Positions 46,720 through 57,955 of a stretch of DNA of 64,000 nt are shown in pieces (position 1 is the stretch's first letter; every line of letters starts with the position of its first letter). The stretch lies in assembly GCF_001411555.2 (NCBI RefSeq), contig NC_049907.1, positions 3,790,243-3,854,242 of the forward strand, written 5' to 3'. The notes beneath the pieces were generated by a model. The model worked only from the letters and a program-made list of their open reading frames with translations. It was not told the origin of the DNA and searched no databases. The DNA comes from Juglans regia (Eukaryota > Streptophyta > Magnoliopsida > Fagales > Juglandaceae). The translations under genes and the position numbers were made by a program.

Positions 46720-49700
46720 CATAGGTGGACAAAAGCTCCGACTATTCCAACTCCATCTGAGTTTCGATGTAGTCGATGTTTTCGGAAGTCGGAGTCGGAG
46801 CTAAGGTAGAGGGAACTCCATCCGCCATTCTTTCTTATAAGCCTTACATCATATATTTTGTTTTTAATTATTTGTTAATTGAATGATTTAGGGTTCAGAA
46901 ATTGTTGAAGTTGCTTGGGAAATTTGTTGTTCTTGTGGTTTTTGTTGTTGATTTATTGTTTGAATGGAGGATTTATATTTTGAGTGGTGCTACTCTATCG
47001 TCTCTATGCGCTCACTCTGTGTGCCGCCTAGTGCAAATTGTACTTTTTTTTATTTCAAATATTTAAAAATATATATATATATATATCAATACATTAATAG
47101 TCATTTCCTTAATTATTAAAAAAGAAAATTTAAAAAAAATTAAATATATAAACGGTTAAAATGATGGGGCAAAATTAGGAGGTATACTATCATTATTCTT
47201 CTATTTTTAAGGTTTTAGTCATGAGATTTGTGAGATTTTGTTTGGAAAAAATTGAATGGTGCCCTTCAAACAAGGTCCGCTTGATGTTCGCTCGAGTGTG
47301 GCTCGAGCGAACATCACACAGATTGTTCACTCGAGTGTGGCTAGAGCGAACATTCAGTTTTTGTGTTTTATTTTTTTTAAAACCACAAACACGACTAGAC
47401 ACATATGTTTTTCATTTTCAATATGTTTTCAATGTGTAGATAATTTTCATAATATGTTAAATGATTGTTTGTTTCACATTGATGCTACACCATCTCACGA
47501 CGATTCTCTACAAGAGGATGACGTACAGCCGTTGGAGTCACCAACATGTACTTCGGGCCGTAGACCCCCATTTAGAACAACTACCTTCTATGCAAGTAAT
47601 CAAGTCATAATATATCTAAAAGATGTTGATATACTTAATAAGGAGGAAGAATTGATGAATGTTGAGGCCGATCCACCAGCACGACCTAGTAAAACAAGGT
47701 CGTAGACATGTGAACATTTTATTAAAGTTCTCGGTGATCGTGAGAACTTGCATGCTTGATGCTACTATTGTGAGAAATTATATTGTTGTCATTCAAAGAA
47801 ACAAGGCACGCCATTATTAATAGCACATCTTACGAGCTGCCAGTGGTAAAAGATACACAAAGGGTTGGTGGCAATTGATCATACGAAACTAAGTTACAAG
47901 ACTTCTACGGCCACTGATGGCACAAATATTAAGAAACTTTCAATTCCTCAATACAGTGATAAGATATTGATGGATGTTCTTGTTGAGATGATCATTACTA
48001 ATGAGATGCCTTTTACAACGAATGACAAGGCAAGCTGCTGCAAATTTGTGCACACTTTAAAGCCGCGATTTCCCATATCTTCATGGTATACGGTGATGCA
48101 TGATTGTTTGAAAATGTATGCCGAGGAGAAGGCAGTGATTAAGGAAATGTTTGTTGCCACTAACTAGAGAGTGTCATTTACAATTGATACATGGACCTTC
48201 ATACATAATGTGGGCTACATGTGTATCATAGCCCACTTTATTGACAGTGAGTTGACATTGCAGAAGCGAATTATTGATTTCAAAGAAATTGTTGATCACA
48301 AGAGTTCATCCATTGGTAAGGATATTGATGAATGTATAAAGGATTGGGGATCAAAAAAGTGTTTTGTATCACGGTTGATAATGTTAGTGCAAATGACACT
48401 ACCATTGTTTGATTCAAGCGGAATATGATGATAAATGATGATCTCATTCGTGAGCACCAATTTATTCATGTTCGATATTGTGCTCATATCATCAACCTCA
48501 GTTTTTGAGGGGTTAAACTAGGTTGATGATTTCATTACTAAAGCTCCAAACCTTGTGAGATATGTGAGAGCTTCCCTCAATGGCTCTACCAGTTTAAGAT
48601 AATAGTCGAACAGTTTGAGATTTCATCTTCCAACATGTTGCAATTGGACGTTCTGACTCGATGGAACTCTACATATATGATGTTGAATGTAGTGCAGAAG
48701 TATCAACCATCGTTCGAGCGGATGGGGGCATGATGTATGCTTTGTTGGAGTCCATTGGGGAAAAGGGGGCTCAGTGCATTAGACGCAATTGATTGGGGCT
48801 TTTTGACCACTTGCAACAGAGTTGTACTGGTAGTGTGAGTTTGTTGAATGCTATGATTATGAGGATGAAATTCAAATATAATAAAAATTGGAGAGATGTT
48901 TAGAAGATAAATAGATTATTATTTGTGGCTGCAATCCTTTACCCACGATAGAAGTTGGCGATTCCATAATTTTGAATTAAGGACGACCTTGGTGATGAGA
49001 ACGCTGATCAATTTATTAGAAAGGTTAAATGTGATATTCATGTTTTATATAGCCATTACAACAGCAGTGGTCAGTCTTCAACCGAAGATGATAGCTTCTC
49101 ATGCTTGACCGACTCGACATCTTCCTTAGATAACACAGATGCACAGAGTTCAAATTTATATCGGCTACAATGATATCATCAAAACTATGCATTGTAAGTT
49201 TGAGCTTGAGCGTTACTTTATAGAAGATGTCGAGACACCTAGTAAAACACTCCAGATATTAACTTGGTGGAAAATGAATTATGATAGGTTTCTAGTCTTT
49301 TCCCAAATAGTCAAGGATGTATTAGTAATTCATATCACTACGATTGTCTCTGAGTCGGTATTTAGTACCGAAGGTCGTGTCTTGGATGCTTATCAGAGTT
49401 CATTGTTTTCAACCACCGTCGAGACCCTTGTTTGCATACAAAACTAGTTAAGTTCAATGCTCATTGGAGTAAATACCGTTGATGCCGAGAGCTATAGGCT
49501 TGAATCGGATAACTTTATGGTTTTAAATGATTATTTACATAATTTTAATGTTTTCATTATTTAATTTATAATTTATATGATTTTGTAAATCTAGCTGTAA
49601 ACCCCAAACTAATTGTGGATGACTGAGACAGACGCATCTTGGAATGGAGAACCCCCCTGGCCCCTTTATTGGTGAGAAACTCAATACCATGATTACCATC

Positions 49701-50380
49701 ATGCAAAATCCATCAGAGTTAAAAGTAGATGTGAGTTCATAATGTGTCTTATTTTATGTCATATATCACTTAACTATAGTTTAGAAGTCTATAGTTAAAT
49801 GACTAAAAAATATATAATGCATCTGATCAGTAAAACTTCATGCAGGAAATCATTATCGAGTATTGAGTTGACGAGTCATCGACTCAAATGCATGAATTGT
49901 CAGGACTGATGCGGGGGATTGTGGTTATTTGAATAAAATGTATGACATTTTTTATATTTTGGCATTGTGAGTTTAAATTTATTGCGAATTAGTAGTTTTA
50001 AATTTAAATTTCTCATTTGCACACATTAAATCACATATTTTTATATTGTACATGATTTAGTCATTGTATCTAAATTTTAACTTTCTAACTTATTTTTACA
50101 GTATTTTAGATTTTTTAATTATTTTTTTACATTATTTTTTCTTTTTATTTTTAAAAAAATATTTTTAAACATGAATGGACTAATAATTAGGCCTTGGATA
50201 TTGGGCTGTGGGCCCATATCCAATCTAAGCAAGGCAAGTCCACATCCACTCCGATTGGAGCTATGAGTTCCAACTCCAAATTCCAATTGGAGTCGAAAAT
50301 AATTTTTACCTTTGACCCCAGTCAGAGTCAAAGGTCGAAGGTGGGCATTCCGTCTCTGTTAGAGTTGGAGCCCACTACTG
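46720..50380 (+). mobile_element. hAT transposon, decayed (about 3.66 kb)
   Basis: Left end CATAGGTGGACAAAAGCTCC and right end GGAGCCCACTACTG are imperfect inverted repeats (CAnnnGTGGnC pattern). Flanks are CTATTCCC (46712-46719) and TTATTCCC (50381-50388), a 7/8 match to an 8-bp hAT target duplication. Subterminal regions carry repeated ACTCCGACT/GGAGTCGGAG/GGAGTTGGAG motifs at both ends. The interior holds a plus-strand hAT transposase pseudogene. This family differs from the hAT elements at 5154 and 56250 in both terminal and subterminal motifs. Confidence 0.72.
47460..49447 (+). pseudogene. hAT transposase pseudogene
   Basis: Pieces of a hAT transposase in several frames. A BED zinc-finger remnant lies at about 47700-47845 (CEHFIKVLGDREN, CYYCEKLYCCHSKKQGT, AHLTSC). 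The catalytic-domain segment follows at 47865-48170 (FVHTLKPRFPISSWYTVMHD) and 48171-48428 (SFTIDTWTFIHNVGYMCIIA), with the first catalytic Asp region retained. The C-terminal dimerisation domain is at 49250-49447 (LTWWKMNYDRFLVFSQIVKD, SESVFSTEGRVLDAY). At least six frameshifts or stops occur (for example the stop at 48165-48167), so it makes no functional protein. Confidence 0.85.
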
Positions 50381-52245
50381 TTATTCCCTTAGGAGTAGAT
50401 ATCTTTGAAAGGCGACATTACCATATTAATCTTGTTGAGGGTGCGATCTCACGGTGGCGTACGCCCACGGACATTTTAACTTGTTGAGCCTTACTCCGTA
50501 TAGTTGACCCGTCTGGTGGAGATAAAATATTCTCTCCAACCTTTCACTAAAAAATAAATGGAAGGCGACGCGGTAAAGATGTTGTTTCCTTTACAGAAAG
50601 TCCATAATAATAAATTTTAAAAAGAAATATTCTACTCATAGTCCGGTCCAGCTTCTCATACTCCACACGAACTTCCACCTGGCAAACCGGTTCAAAACAT
50701 CATCCGGTTTAATGGTCCAATGTGAAATCGCATTCCAGGTCTATTTTCTTCCTGTAAAACCCTCCCCCCCGAGACGACTTCTCTCGCGTCTCCCTCCCTG
50801 AAACTCAACTTCTTCCGCTCTCAAGGCAATGCGACAGAGCTCCCCGAAACGAATTTCCCTCTCTCGCTACGTTGGAAACTCATTTCCCTCTCTTGAAATC
50901 CCCGAAACTCTTCCCCTCCGCGACACTCCCGCTCTCGCCTCTCCCTCCTTGAAAACTTCTTCGAATCAATTTCTTCCTCCCTTGACTACCACTACCACAA
51001 AGGGAGAACAGAGGAGATCGACTCCCAAAGCCGCGACGACGGATTCAGCGTGACCCCCAGAGAAATCACATATCTCGACCCCAAGATAAGCTCCCTGCCA
51101 CTGTTGGGTAATTGTTTCAAATGTCGTGTAAATTTATTTCTGTGTTTGTATCTCATTGTTATGGTGATTGTAATGTAATCTGGGCTGTGAAAATATGGAG
51201 TGATATGGATTGATAATGCCACTAGGAGAAATGAATAGCAAGTGTTTGTTAAAACGACTCAAAGAAAATATTGGCTTGGAATATTGAAGCTCTTTCAGCT
51301 GAAGTAATTTGTAAAAATAGTGAGTAGATGGGAAGGGATATGAAGTTGATAGATTGTAAAAACAACTGAAATAATTGGCTTTTAATGCAATTTTGGTTGA
51401 TCAACTCTGTTACACTTGTTTGGGCCTTGGGAAAATTCTCTATCAGGCTCGACTTGGACCCCATGTAGAAAATTTTCTGGATGGATAAACAATTATAGAA
51501 CTTTGATGTCGTGGGGGTTTTATGAGATTTTTTTTTTATATATTTGAGAGAGCTATTATATAAATTACGGTGGAAGGAGGTACAGTGAGGATTTGGAGTC
51601 CACTCTGATCCATAGTTATTACCTTACTATTATTTATCTATATGGATTAAAGTTTTACTGGAGTAAGTAATTACATTTATGTTCATCAAGCCATGTTAGT
51701 TACTGATTGGTGGGATTGATCCTTCTGATTATATGCATACAAATGATCCAAATTTTTTGTTATTTTTATGGCATGTTTTTGTTTCTAAAATTCATATTGC
51801 ATTCTTCTCATGTTGATATAAAATATTTGTCTGGTGTTCCTAATGGTTTGAGCCAGTTTTTTATATGGTGAGAGCATTAGCTTTTATTATGATTCGCTTA
51901 CCTCTACCATCATGATGTTTGGCTAGCCAATTTCTTGGTTGAGTTAGTTCTGTGCTTTGATTTTTTTAGATTAGTAACAACTGAATGATGATCAAGTTCA
52001 GGTGTATATTTTGATTGGAGTATGAGTATCCCAACGAAACCAAGAAATTGGCTGTACTGTAATGCATGACTGTGTGATGAAACAATTGCATGAAGTGTCT
52101 GTGTGTAAGTGTATCATGCACATGCGAGTTGTATACACCACTAGCCAGAAATTTTACCGACAATAGTACCCCACCTACTGCACATTCCTTCATTCTAAAT
52201 ATCTAATAATGGCCGATTTATGGGTATATATATATGTATGTATAC

Positions 52246-52281
<36 letters not shown>

Positions 52282-52734
52282 ATATATATTTACATACCTC
52301 ATACCTCATACCTCATCCGTTTGTTGCAATTATAAGCTAATTGGTTTATTTTTGGATGATTTGGTAGATAATATTAGAAGTTTTAAATGACTCCATTTTA
52401 AGGCAATGACATAAACTGTTATTATTAGGAATTTGTAGTACCAAAGACAATGACATAGGATGTTATTATTGTGTTTGCCTTCAGTACTACAAATTCCAAT
52501 AATGATAGACCATTATTTGATAATATACTCAGGATACTTCAGACATAAATAAAGTGAAATAACCACAAGTTGCATGCATGCGTGAGCTGCAGTTTGGTAA
52601 ATAGACTATGTGGTAAATAGAGTTTGGATTCTTGAATTCCTATCTATATTGCACCCAAGGTATCCGTTTACCAATAACACAGCAACCTATGTTTATCTAT
52701 TTTCCAATGACAATGTTTATCTATTTTTCAGCAA
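50381..52734. other. Upstream region and probable 5' leader of the GRF gene
   Basis: 50640-51110 has the look of a plant promoter/leader: pyrimidine-rich (CTCTCGCGTCTCCCTCCCTG) and less AT-rich than its surroundings. A TTGG|GTAATT donor at about 51105 could splice to the CAG at about 52729-52731 just before the GRF ATG. A 74-codon frame at 50829-51053 ends before that donor and would be an upstream ORF or chance. 51110-52730 is AT-rich with a (TA)n(TG)n microsatellite at 52229-52290. Inference only. Confidence 0.45.
52229..52290 (+). repeat. Compound (TA)n(TG)n microsatellite
   Basis: Runs of TATATA, then TGTGTGTGTGTGTG, then TATATATA. Confidence 0.9.
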
Positions 52735-53181
52735 ATGACAAGTTCAAGTACCAATACCGGTTCAAGTTCGTGGACTTCAAGAGGAAAAGAGAAACCAAGT
52801 TTGGACAAGCCACTTTGCTACTGTGGCATTCCATCGAAACTTCGTATATCTGGGAAGGGTAATAGTTTTGGCAGAAGATTTTACAACTGCCCAAACTATA
52901 AGATCAATAAACAATGTGAATATTTTGAATGGATTGATCATGAAAGTCAACAAAATCCATGCTGCAAGATGACGTTAGAGTTAGCTCAACGAAGGAATGA
53001 GAGATTATTTCATGAACATGTAACGATCGAAACTGCCAAATATAAAGCGATGGAGAAGAAGTATAACAGTACCTTAAAAATGTTGTTGACATCGTGGTTG
53101 TTGTTTATTGCGATTTTTGCTGTAATCGCTATGTATCCCAAAAACATTTATGTATGTCGGGCAGTGCTTCAACTCATGTAA
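52735..53181 (+). CDS. GRF-type zinc finger protein with C-terminal membrane segment (At4g04775-like)
   Basis: Intact 148-residue frame starting MTSSSTNTGSSS. After a Ser/Thr-rich and basic leader comes a GRF zinc finger: Cys28, Cys30, Cys52 and Cys61 in CYCGIPSKL, FGRRFYNCPN and KQCEYFEWID. A helical, charged segment (LAQRRNERLFHEHVTIETAK) and a single transmembrane stretch at about 116-134 (LLTSWLLFIAIFAVIAMY) follow. GRF fingers bind nucleic acid in proteins such as APE2 and TOP3A; the role of the small plant GRF-membrane proteins is unknown. It is convergent with the FAR1-related gene, 650 bases away, and may belong to the same mobile unit (inference). The start is the first ATG after a plausible splice acceptor. 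Confidence 0.82.
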   Translation: MTSSSTNTGSSSWTSRGKEKPSLDKPLCYCGIPSKLRISGKGNSFGRRFYNCPNYKINKQCEYFEWIDHESQQNPCCKMTLELAQRRNERLFHEHVTIETAKYKAMEKKYNSTLKMLLTSWLLFIAIFAVIAMYPKNIYVCRAVLQLM

Positions 53182-53827
53182 GCTGTTTTAGTTTTGGGCA
53201 ACTGATTGTAATGAACATGTGATGTAATTAGTCGTGTTTAGTAAATGTAATGAACATGTGATGTAATGAGTAGGCTTTTGTCAATGTTTTAGAATGTTAT
53301 GGACATGTTTTGACACAGGAGCCTTTTCACTCTCTCTCTCTCTCTCTTGCTAGTGCAGAATGCATCAACAAATTAATATCACTGCAGGCAAGAATATGCC
53401 ATAGACTTAATTAAGAAGAATCCTGTACAAATTAATGCTACAAGGAGGGATTGTATATACATGCAGCAACCTGTACATCTACCAACCTTATTATTTTTTT
53501 TTTTTAAACAAAATAACTAGTTATTTTATGTACCAAAAGGTGGCATATACGAGAAAGACCCATACACAATAATGATCCACAAATACAACCACAATTCAAG
53601 TAGAATGTGCACTACATACTTCAAGATTTCTATGATTTATATAATAATGATTTTTATACAAGTATTGCATTCGACTACAAATACATTCTTTACAACCATA
53701 ACCACCAACAAAAAGGCTCCAGATTTTCACAAAATCTTTCTAATAACCCATCAACTTGGGTTATATAATAACCACCCACAAAAAATACTTCCACAAAAAA
53801 TACTTCCCGAAACCCATGAACAATGTT
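53182..53827. other. Convergent spacer between the GRF and FAR1-related genes
   Basis: Holds the 3' ends of both genes. A short CT run at 53328-53347 and direct repeats of AAAATACTTCC at about 53780-53808 are the only structure seen. Confidence 0.55.
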
Positions 53828-56241
53828 TCACAAATTCTCATCATTGCCCGATGGTGCTTGTTGTGTGACAGTACTATATTGGGTTCCAACAACAACATCT
53901 TCAACGTTAGCACCAACTTGGGGGGCTGGGACCTCACCAACTCCAACTTGTTCGTCATCAAATATTTTCCTGCAAGTCTAATTTCTAAAATGCCAGAAAA
54001 TACACATCCATTAGAAAGGAAAAAAAACAATAGTCCAAAATATATAATTAATAGAAACAAAAAAACCAGGTACCTGTTTCTTCTTTCTCTTGATTGTAGC
54101 CTTCTCTACAGGTGGAACCTTTCTCTTCGTTGGAGGTCTTCCTTTCCCTCGAACAACGTTAGGGCTTAATATTTTCTTACCCTTATCCACGACGTCGCTC
54201 TCATTGACCTTGGTTGAACCAGACTCAAGTGGTAATCCTTTAAAATTATGCTCAAACTCATCCAATATCCGCATGAATGCATTGACATGGTTGTCACTTG
54301 GAGATACACGCGTCGCTAATTTCATACATCTTTTAACCACAAGTTCATACCTTCGAACATCCGCATTATGCCTCTCATCTGAAACAGTGCACACGTGCAA
54401 ATCATCGTAGCTACTTTTGACAAGTGTATATCTTCTCTTTAAGTCTTTCCTCCACTGATCCAAGATGTACTTCTCTGGCAACACATGAATCTTTTTCATT
54501 TGACAAACTTTAAACACATGCCTACAAATAATGCCTCTCATCTGAAACAGTGCACACGTGCATTTCATATCACATTCATCATCGTTATAGTAAACTATGT
54601 AATAGACGGTCTTAACATGGTCACCCGTGAAAATTTCATCCAACACATCAAAAGTGGAAATACAACCCTGTTTGCTAACAGGTATGCAATTACAATAAAT
54701 CATCCCCCACACCTCCCCTTGGATTTCTTTAAATTTTGCATTTGTATACACCGCTTTGAACTGCTTCTCAAAGTGGAATGGAGTCACACATGGGATGGTT
54801 TGGTTGCACGAATTGAAATCAGCTGTCGTCTCTACTTCCACCTTCTTCCTTAGAGCATTGTCAAATTGATCCACAAATTCCTTTAACGTTGTACCAGAAT
54901 GAACATATCCATCGAAAAATGCATTCATGCTTTCAGACCGTTGTGTAGTGCTCATGCCAGCCCAAAATACATCCTTCAAGTAAACTGGAACCCAAAATGA
55001 TCTCTCAGTATACAACCCCTCCAGCCACGTGTTATCACCAAGGTCATATTTCTGAATAAGTTCCCCCCATTTGGCATCAAATTCTTCACAGGTATGCGAA
55101 TCATATAGGGCAGTCTGAATGTCAGTCTTCAACCCTGCATTGAATTGGGAGTGTGATCCCAATTTCTCAGGTAGTTTCCGCATGATATGCCATAGACAAT
55201 ATCTATGGCGAGTTTCTGGGAATACCATCGCAATGGCACTCTTCATTGCCCGATCTTGGTCTGTTATGATTGCTTTTGGAGCCTGACCATTCATACATTC
55301 CAACTATGCTCGGAACAACCACACAAAAGTACTTGTATCCTCACTTGAAATCAATCCAGCCCCTAACAGTATGGACTGTCCGTGATGGTTTACCCCAACA
55401 AAAGGAGCAAAAGGCATACCGTATCTATTTGTTAGATACGTCGTATCGAAGATGATTACATCTCCGAAACACTCGTAAGCGGCTCGACTACGTGCATCAG
55501 CCCAGAACACATTTTTGAGTCGCAACTCATCATCCACATCAATCACAGAAATAAATCCATCATTCATCTTCATCATCCTCTTAAAGTAATCACTAAGTGC
55601 TTCGCCATCTCCTTTACCCAGCCTCAAGTGTCTGGTTTTGTCAATATAATTCCGACAATCTTTCTCTTGAAATTCAAGATTCTCGAACCCGCCCGCATCA
55701 ACAACAAGTGCTCCAAAATTTTTGTTCATTCGAATACTTGCCCTGTCATTTAGATCGAGCATTCTTTTACTGTATTCATCTAAACACTTGTGACTTCTAA
55801 AAAATCTAGACTTCTGTGGGCTGAGAGTACTATGATTGTGAGTATTCTCAGGAGTGGTCAAAACCCATACACCCTTTTTATCCAAGTGAGTGTTTAACTT
55901 CGCCTTACAGTCTGTTTTAATTGTTGGTCGCGGCTTCAAAATATTACTGTGACTCGGATGGTACTTGCCTCCACGTGCACACCCAATTGTCACATACTTC
56001 GGTTTCCCAGACGCATCTCTTTTCGTCCTCTGCGTGATAACACCAAAACCTTGTTGCTTGGCATATCGCTTATAATATGCAAGAAGCTCTTTATCAGTGG
56101 CGAACTCCATACCAGGTTTTGGATCCTCAATTCGTTCATCATCATCAGATATTTCATTAGTTTCCTCGGCCTCTGCCACTTTATTTACGTCGGACGAAGT
56201 TTCTGAAAATGAAAATGTATATCATATAACTAGTTATATTA

Positions 56242-56249
56242 TAACATTG
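56242..56249. repeat. hAT target-site duplication, left copy
   Basis: TAACATTG, repeated exactly at 63097-63104. Confidence 0.93.
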
Positions 56250-56256
56250 TAGGGGT

Positions 56257-56445
56257 GAGTTCGGTCCTGTCCGGTCTGGTCTTGGGCCATTTTGTGGACC
56301 GGACCGGACCTATTCGGTCCAAGAATTGTCCACCCTAGACCGGACCGAGTCACATATAGGATCGGTCCGGTCCGGTCCATTTCGGTCCGGTCCGGTCTAG
56401 GGTCGGTCCAGTCGGTCTGGACCGGCCTAAAATGGGCCTTTCAGT
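56257..56445. promoter_or_regulatory. hAT subterminal CGGTCC motif array (3' end)
   Basis: More than ten CGGTCC/GGACCG/CGGTCT hexamers in mixed orientation inside the terminal repeat. Dense subterminal motifs are characteristic of hAT ends, where they bind transposase. No binding evidence is available here. Confidence 0.7.
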
Positions 56446-57216
56446 CCATCTAAATCTGATTTTTTTTTTGCCCAATTTCAAATTTTTTCGGCCCACTTTA
56501 AATTTTGTATATTTTTTTTAGCTAAAACTACTAAAAAAAGCTTGATCTTGAAAAATACAATGATAAAAAAAAAACTATTCTATATAAAAAACTAAAAAAA
56601 TCCAAAAAAGAAAAAAAAATCCAAAAGTTATTACAAATTACAAATTACAATCTAAAACTTAACAACTTAAGTACTTAACATATAATTTTGTAGCTTTGGC
56701 ATGCATGCGTGTAAATTGCAGCAACCTTTGATGATCACAGATTGACAACGTTGAAAATTTGAAATATACATCAATCTCATGCATTCGCTCTTTTGCTTTC
56801 CTGGCTCGGCACCTGCATGTGGTCACTGGTCACCAACTATATATCATGGACTCATCATAGCTATTTACTTGTTATATGTGGATTCTAAAGTACTCCAAGT
56901 TGTTCACATGACTTTTGACGGTCGATTATCAATAGGAATTTAGGAAAACATTTAAATATCTTAATAATGAAATTTATTTCATTTCAGAATAATATATAAC
57001 CAATCAGTCGAGCTTTTCATAAACAAAGTTTGAAAAAAAAAATCAATTATTAAACTAAAATGTTGCTCTGTACTTCATGTCAAGTTCGAACTCGGTCGAG
57101 TACTAGCTAGCTAGCTAGTAGTACTGCTCCTCATATTTGAATATAAATTAAACAGCAAATTTTGAACTAGCTACTTAATTAATTTTGATACTCAATTCAA
57201 CTTATAAATAACGCGG

Positions 57217-57243
57217 ATTATATATATATATATATATATATAT
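57217..57243 (+). repeat. (TA)n microsatellite
   Basis: About 13 uninterrupted TA units inside the hAT element. Confidence 0.9.
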
Positions 57244-57443
57244 GGTCCTACCTTCATCTATTAATATAAAATAATATAGTTATAACAATTATATTATAAG
57301 CATATAAGTAATAATACTAATAATTTACAAGATCAGCTTCAGTACAGATATATCTTATTTGTTGACTCCTTGATGAGTAGATAACATATATAGACCACCT
57401 TGTAATATCCCTAGCTAGAAGTTGAGGGGAAAAATATATAGGA

Positions 57444-57656
57444 AAATGATAGGGATCCCCCAGCGGGGGTCGGATCCCGCTCATTGTTCCGCTCACGTTT
57501 TTTTTATTTTTTTTAGTTTTTTTTATTTAATGATTAAGAAAATATTGTTTAATAATACTGTAGATTTTTTTCTTTTTTAAAAATATATAAAAGTATTAAA
57601 AAAAATTATGTGAAAAAAAAATAGAAGCTGAACAATGAGCAGGATCCCTAGCATTA
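57444..57656. repeat. MITE nested in the hAT element (family D)
   Basis: Left end AATGATAGGGATCCC, then GGATCCCGCTCATTGTTC; right end GAACAATGAGCAGGATCCCT ending AGCATT. The terminal inverted repeats are long and imperfect, the interior AT-rich and noncoding. Inserted downstream of the transposase gene. Confidence 0.7.
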
Positions 57657-57955
57657 CCCAAATATATATAATAATCGTGTTAAAATTCAAATTAATTGCA
57701 CGACTCACTAATTGGAAAATCTTCCTATAATGTGGTGCTCATTAGAAAGCACAAACTAAATATCATGGAATTACCATAAATATTTATATTTCAACTCTGA
57801 TATATCTATATACTATCTAATTTTCAAAGAATAAAACCTTGCTCTTAAGAGTCCATGTCATCAATTATCCAAATATAATATAATTAAATAAAAAGCATTC
57901 TACAAACCACATGAAGATCAGGAAATAATTTAAGAGCATATCTTACCTGACATCT

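Noticed and set aside
50829..51053. 74-codon frame as a separate gene
   Set aside because: No domain; lies in a pyrimidine-rich leader-like block before a plausible donor, so better read as 5' UTR.
53572..53868. 98-codon plus-strand frame in the convergent spacer
   Set aside because: Overlaps the last FRS exon antisense and is AT-driven; no similarity recognised.
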